Made by a program: the position numbers and the translations under genes. Below are positions 5,903 through 8,401 of a DNA stretch of 8,401 nt, piece after piece (the stretch's first letter is position 1; each line of letters starts with the position of its first letter). The notes below the pieces were generated by a model that worked only from the letters and a program-made list of their open reading frames with translations, had not been told where the DNA came from and did not search any database. Origin of the DNA: Bacillota bacterium (lineage in GTDB: Bacteria; Bacillota; Clostridia; Acetivibrionales; DSM-1351); the NCBI GenBank assembly GCA_023436485.1, contig JAEZIU010000151.1:1-8401 (forward strand), given 5' to 3'.

Positions 5903-6529
5903 TTATTTTTCAAGCACTGTTACTGACTTAATAACTACTTTTTCCGTAGGAAGTGAAACCTCACCTCGCATATTTGGGTTCGCTTCTACAGGAGTACTTG
6001 TTATTTTATCCAAAGTTTCTTCACCGCTTGTCATCTTACCGAATGCGGCATATTCGCCGTCAAGGGTGGCTGCTGGTCCATCCATTATAAAGAACTGACT
6101 GGATGCAGAATCAGGGTCATAACTTCTCGCCATAGATATAATACCTTTGGTGTGTTTCAAGGTATTTTGCGTAAAACCATTTGAGCTGAATTCACCTTTT
6201 ATGTTCTTGTCTGAACCTCCTGACCCGTCAGCCTTGGGGTCACCGCCCTGTGCCATAAAGCCCTTTATAATCCTGTGGAAGGTCAAGCCGTTATAAAAAC
6301 CGGATTCAGCTAACGATACAAAGTTCTTTACTGTTTCGGGAGCGTATTCAGGATAAAGCTCAAAAGTCATTTTATCACCATTTTCCATTTCAAACTGAAT
6401 TTTGGGATGACCGGAAGGCTGGTTTGAGCTTCCCTGTGATCCCGGCTTACCGCATCCGGAAAGTATGACGGTAAATATAAGTCCGGTAATTATGAAAAAA
6501 GCAGTTTTTTTAAAAAGATTTTTAAACAT
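5903..6529 (-). CDS. Lipoprotein peptidyl-prolyl cis-trans isomerase (cyclophilin type)
   Basis: This 208-residue enzyme isomerises X-Pro bonds in proteins outside the membrane. The N-terminus is a lipoprotein signal: basic MFKNLFKK, a hydrophobic run, and lipobox LSGC with the lipidated Cys26. A short Gly/Ser/Pro-rich tether (27-42) leads to a compact bacterial cyclophilin domain (43-207). Active-site landmarks are FHRII (84-88, catalytic Arg86), GFMAQGGDP (90-98), SSQFFIM (143-149, substrate-pocket Gln145 and Phe146) and LDGEYAAFGK (157-165). Length and motifs suggest an intact enzyme of the PpiB class. The start is clear: AGGAGG on the minus strand at 6542-6537, 7 bases before ATG. It has its own promoter (6601-6573) and terminator, so it is monocistronic. 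It probably helps fold secreted proteins, and looks like a host housekeeping gene. Confidence 0.95.
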   Translation of the reverse strand: MFKNLFKKTAFFIITGLIFTVILSGCGKPGSQGSSNQPSGHPKIQFEMENGDKMTFELYPEYAPETVKNFVSLAESGFYNGLTFHRIIKGFMAQGGDPKADGSGGSDKNIKGEFSSNGFTQNTLKHTKGIISMARSYDPDSASSQFFIMDGPAATLDGEYAAFGKMTSGEETLDKITSTPVEANPNMRGEVSLPTEKVVIKSVTVLEK

Positions 6530-6572
6530 TTTAAATCCTCCTATGTGTAATAACTATTAAAAGGCCTAGCCA

Positions 6573-6601
6573 TATATAATTAAATAACATTATTGTGTAA
6601 A
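6573..6601 (-). promoter_or_regulatory. Candidate promoter of the cyclophilin gene
   Basis: On the minus strand TTTACA (6601-6596) and TATATA (6578-6573) are separated by 17 bases, about 45 bases before the start codon. The -35 differs from TTGACA at one position. The surrounding DNA is AT-rich, so alternative boxes exist. Confidence 0.5.
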
Positions 6602-6676
6602 ATGTATATACTTTTTGTAAATTTATTTAGAATATTGTCTCCATTTAGTAAATTTAAAATTCTTTTAAAATAACAC

Positions 6677-6710
6677 TTGCAATTTTAAAAGTAATGTGTT
6701 AAATTATAAT
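6677..6710 (+). promoter_or_regulatory. Candidate promoter of the initiator tRNA gene
   Basis: TTGCAA (6677-6682) is 17 bases from TAAATT (6700-6705), which overlaps a perfect TATAAT at 6705-6710. Either -10 may be used; the perfect one lacks a well-spaced -35. The start of transcription would be roughly 55-60 bases before the tRNA. Confidence 0.45.
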
Positions 6711-6770
6711 AGTTGTCAGCGGGAATGAATAAAACACATAACTGCTGAGCATACTTATAAATACAGTCGT

Positions 6771-6846
<76 letters not shown>

Positions 6847-6851
6847 CACAT

Positions 6852-6887
6852 AAGAGGCTTTCGAGAAATCGATAGCCTTTTATTTTT
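6852..6887 (+). terminator. Intrinsic terminator of tRNA-fMet
   Basis: AGGCTTTCGA (6855-6864) pairs with TCGATAGCCT (6869-6878), with a single T-T mismatch, closed by a GAAA tetraloop and followed by TTTTATTTTT. Confidence 0.9.
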
Positions 6888-7088
6888 GTGCAAAAGTACC
6901 CAGCCTGATTTAGAAGTGGGCTATCTTAATCAGAAAAATACCGTATCATATAATACGTCAACACATCTGGATATATTATTCCTAAAATTCCTAAGCTTGA
7001 ACAGACTAATAGTGAAGTATATTATTAAAACGAATAAGAAGTCAAAGGGTGAATTGGCATTTTTTATTATTACTAGCCATAGAGAATA
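6888..7088. other. Gene-free AT-rich stretch with one hairpin
   Basis: No supported gene lies between the tRNA terminator and the Rex operators. The only open frame of note begins with TTG inside the terminator T-tract and has no ribosome site. One inverted repeat stands out: CTGATTTAGA (6905-6914) against TCTTAATCAG (6924-6933), ten bases with a single mismatch around a 9-base loop. It is not followed by a T-run on the plus strand, so it is not a standard terminator. Its function is unknown. Confidence 0.55.
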
Positions 7089-7106
7089 TTGTTAAATAAT
7101 TAACAA
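7089..7106. promoter_or_regulatory. Rex operator, perfect consensus
   Basis: TTGTTAAATAATTAACAA matches the Rex redox-repressor consensus TTGTTAANNNNTTAACAA at every defined position. Rex is released from DNA when NADH rises relative to NAD+. The site lies about 180 bases before the hdrB start and covers the -35 box of the candidate promoter. Confidence 0.88.
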
Positions 7107-7117
7107 ACAGATATAGA
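7089..7117 (+). promoter_or_regulatory. Candidate promoter of hdrBC
   Basis: TTGTTA (7089-7094) and TATAGA (7112-7117) are 17 bases apart. The -35 box is the left arm of the perfect Rex palindrome, so Rex bound there would occlude RNA polymerase. It implies a leader of about 165 bases before the hdrB start. The boxes themselves are moderate; the match to the operator strengthens the call. Confidence 0.55.
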
Positions 7118-7122
7118 CAAGA

Positions 7123-7140
7123 GTGTTAAATTTTTATCAA
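7123..7140. promoter_or_regulatory. Second, imperfect Rex operator
   Basis: GTGTTAA-ATTT-TTATCAA matches the Rex consensus at 12 of 14 defined positions, one mismatch per arm. Its centre is 34 bp from that of the perfect site, a little over three helical turns, and it lies at the predicted transcript start. The pair suggests cooperative or double blocking of the promoter. Confidence 0.6.
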
Positions 7141-7289
7141 TAAACATGAAAGTTTTATTAGAAAGAAATGTAATATGAAAATACTGTGAAAAAAGATAAT
7201 TGAGTAATCAAGGGAGGTAACCCAAATACACATTGGGTAGCAAATTTCACTAATATTTTGTGGCCGTTATACGGCTCATGGAGGCTAAT
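7141..7289 (+). promoter_or_regulatory. hdrB 5' leader with two small hairpins
   Basis: This untranslated stretch holds ACCCAA/TTGGGT (7220-7225 and 7233-7238, 7-base loop) and GCCGT/ACGGC (7263-7267 and 7271-7275, TAT loop). An unused ribosome-site-like AGGGAGGT (7211-7218) lies upstream with no well-spaced start codon. The second hairpin ends 4 bases before the true ribosome site GGAGG (7280-7284). No riboswitch class is recognised. Confidence 0.4.
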
Positions 7290-8078
7290 ATGATTTATAG
7301 TTATTATCCAGGATGTACATTAAAAAATAAAGCCAAAGTTCTTGATAAGTATGCCAGAATTTCAGCCCAAGAGCTGGGGTTTGAATTGGAAGAAATAGAA
7401 GACTGGCAATGCTGTGGTGCTGTATATCCGCAAGCAGCAGACGAGATTGCTACAAAGCTAGCCTCTGTTCGTGCACTGAATAGTGCTAAAGAAAAGGGAC
7501 AGGATTTGGTAACTCTCTGCTCAGCCTGTCACCATGTTATAAAGCGTGTAAATGATGATATGAAGCAAAATGAGGATATTCGAACAAGGGCTAACAATTA
7601 TCTTCAATTAAAAGAGCCCTATATTGGGGAAACACAAGTGTTTCATTATCTTGAAGTACTACGGGATAAAGTTGGATTTGACACTCTAAAGGAAAAAGTA
7701 AAGAATCCTCTAACCGGAAGAAAGATTGGTGCATATTATGGCTGTATGCTTCTTCGTCCAAGCAGTGTAATTCAATTTGATGATGCTGAGAATCCAACAA
7801 TCATCGAAGACTTTATTCGTGCTCTTGGTGCAGAAGCAATTATTTACCCATATAGAAATGAATGCTGTGGTGGATATATTTCATTAAAAGAAAAAGAATT
7901 AGCAGGAACAATGGTAGATAGAATTATGGATTCCGCAACATATAAAGGTGCAGAAGAGATTATAACCGCCTGTCCTCTATGTTTATATAATCTAAATAAT
8001 AGTGGTGAAGCGAATAAGCTCCAAGTACATTATTTTACTGAAATACTAGCAGAAGCATTAGGTTTAAAGGATGAATAA
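7290..8078 (+). CDS. hdrB: Heterodisulfide reductase subunit B-like protein (two CCG domains)
   Basis: This 262-residue iron-sulfur protein is the catalytic subunit of an HdrABC-type complex; in methanogens HdrB carries two noncubane [4Fe-4S] clusters that reduce the CoM-CoB disulfide. Both cysteine-rich CCG repeats are complete. The first is Cys9 (YYPGC), Cys41-Cys42 (CCG) and Cys77/Cys80 (CSAC). The second is Cys152 (YYGC), Cys192-Cys193 (CCGG) and Cys228/Cys231 (CPLC). Length is close to the family norm. The start was moved to ATG 7290 because GGAGG at 7280-7284 lies 5 bases upstream and the N-terminus then begins MIYSYYPGC as in relatives; the longer frame back to 7260 lacks a ribosome site. 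It is followed 13 bases later by hdrC. In Clostridia, which lack CoM and CoB, the disulfide substrate is unknown; such genes often accompany HdrA and Flox-type NADH oxidoreductases. Control by Rex is predicted. Confidence 0.93.
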   Translation: MIYSYYPGCTLKNKAKVLDKYARISAQELGFELEEIEDWQCCGAVYPQAADEIATKLASVRALNSAKEKGQDLVTLCSACHHVIKRVNDDMKQNEDIRTRANNYLQLKEPYIGETQVFHYLEVLRDKVGFDTLKEKVKNPLTGRKIGAYYGCMLLRPSSVIQFDDAENPTIIEDFIRALGAEAIIYPYRNECCGGYISLKEKELAGTMVDRIMDSATYKGAEEIITACPLCLYNLNNSGEANKLQVHYFTEILAEALGLKDE

Positions 8079-8091
8079 GGGGGTGTGTCAA

Positions 8092-8401
8092 GTGCAGAAA
8101 GCAGATAAGGAACAAGCACAACTGATAAAAGAGATTAGCAATGTAGATACAAAAAAATGTATGAAGTGTGGTAAATGTTCTGCCTCATGTCCCTCTTATG
8201 AAGAAATGGATATCAGGCCGCATCAGTTTGTATCATATGTACAAAACAACAAAGTTAATGAATTAATGGAAGCGACAAGCCTTTGGAAATGTCTTTCCTG
8301 TTTTGCTTGTGTAGAACGTTGTCCAAGAGATGTAAAGCCGGCAAGGCTGATAGAAGCAGTTCGCTTAATGGTAATTCGTCAAAAAGGACAGAATTATTTG
8401 T
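8092..8401 (+). CDS. hdrC: Heterodisulfide reductase subunit C-like ferredoxin (3' end beyond window)
   Basis: The first 103 residues are present. HdrC is the small two-cluster ferredoxin that passes electrons from HdrA to HdrB. Two [4Fe-4S] motifs are visible: C23-x2-C26-x2-C29-x3-C33-Pro (CMKCGKCSASCP) and C67-x2-C70-x2-C73-x3-C77-Pro (CLSCFACVERCP). The chain continues VKPARLIEAVRLMVIRQKG, as in HdrC. The start was taken as GTG 8092, 8 bases after AAGGGGG (8077-8083); the in-frame GTG 8083 would overlap that ribosome site. The short 13-base gap shows it is cotranscribed with hdrB. No signal or membrane segment is seen, so this is the soluble HdrC type rather than the membrane HdrDE arrangement. 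The missing end should include the C-terminal helical part. Confidence 0.92.
   Translation, partial: MQKADKEQAQLIKEISNVDTKKCMKCGKCSASCPSYEEMDIRPHQFVSYVQNNKVNELMEATSLWKCLSCFACVERCPRDVKPARLIEAVRLMVIRQKGQNYL

Noticed and set aside
6886..7095. Open frame of 69 codons after the tRNA
   Set aside because: It begins with TTG inside the terminator T-tract, has no ribosome site, resembles nothing known, and ends in the Rex operator.

Overview
The window reads as the chromosome of a low-GC, anaerobic Clostridia-type Firmicute. The evidence is AT-rich intergenic DNA, strong AGGAGG-type ribosome sites, GTG/TTG starts, a Gram-positive lipoprotein cyclophilin, a Firmicutes LexA box, a perfect Rex box and HdrB/HdrC genes. 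A cellulolytic Ruminiclostridium-like organism would fit, but the genus is inference.

Bases 1-3691 (+ strand) are the right end of a contractile-tail phage or phage-tail-like particle locus. In order it holds the last codons of a probable baseplate-J gene, a YmfQ/gp48-type tail protein, a tail fibre with sialidase-type Asp-boxes, a 24-codon ORF, a perfect intrinsic terminator, and a lysis cassette (XhlA-like protein, M15 endolysin with a peptidoglycan-binding stretch, small holin-like membrane protein). The order matches the late end of the Bacillus PBSX locus. No capsid, portal or integrase is visible, so prophage, remnant and tailocin cannot be told apart here.

Bases 3692-4098 carry one short, unrecognised gene. 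Its promoter (TTGAAT-17-TATACT) is followed at once by a perfect LexA palindrome, AGAACATATGTTCT, so it should be part of the SOS response.

Bases 4107-6529 are on the minus strand. The first gene is a 532-residue protein with a BtrH-type (C39-like cysteine) N-terminal domain and a separate beta-rich C-terminal domain. The second is a secreted lipoprotein peptidyl-prolyl isomerase with its own promoter and terminator.

Bases 6545-8401 (+ strand) hold an initiator tRNA-fMet with its own terminator. A gene-poor stretch follows with a perfect Rex operator, TTGTTAA-ATAA-TTAACAA, and a second near-match 34 bp downstream. The perfect site covers the -35 of the best promoter for hdrB and hdrC, heterodisulfide-reductase-type iron-sulfur subunits; hdrC runs off the window. 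The arrangement predicts that hdrBC, with electron-bifurcating partners probably beyond the window, is derepressed when NADH/NAD+ is high. The most notable features are the two well-formed operators (LexA and Rex), each placed on a recognisable promoter.
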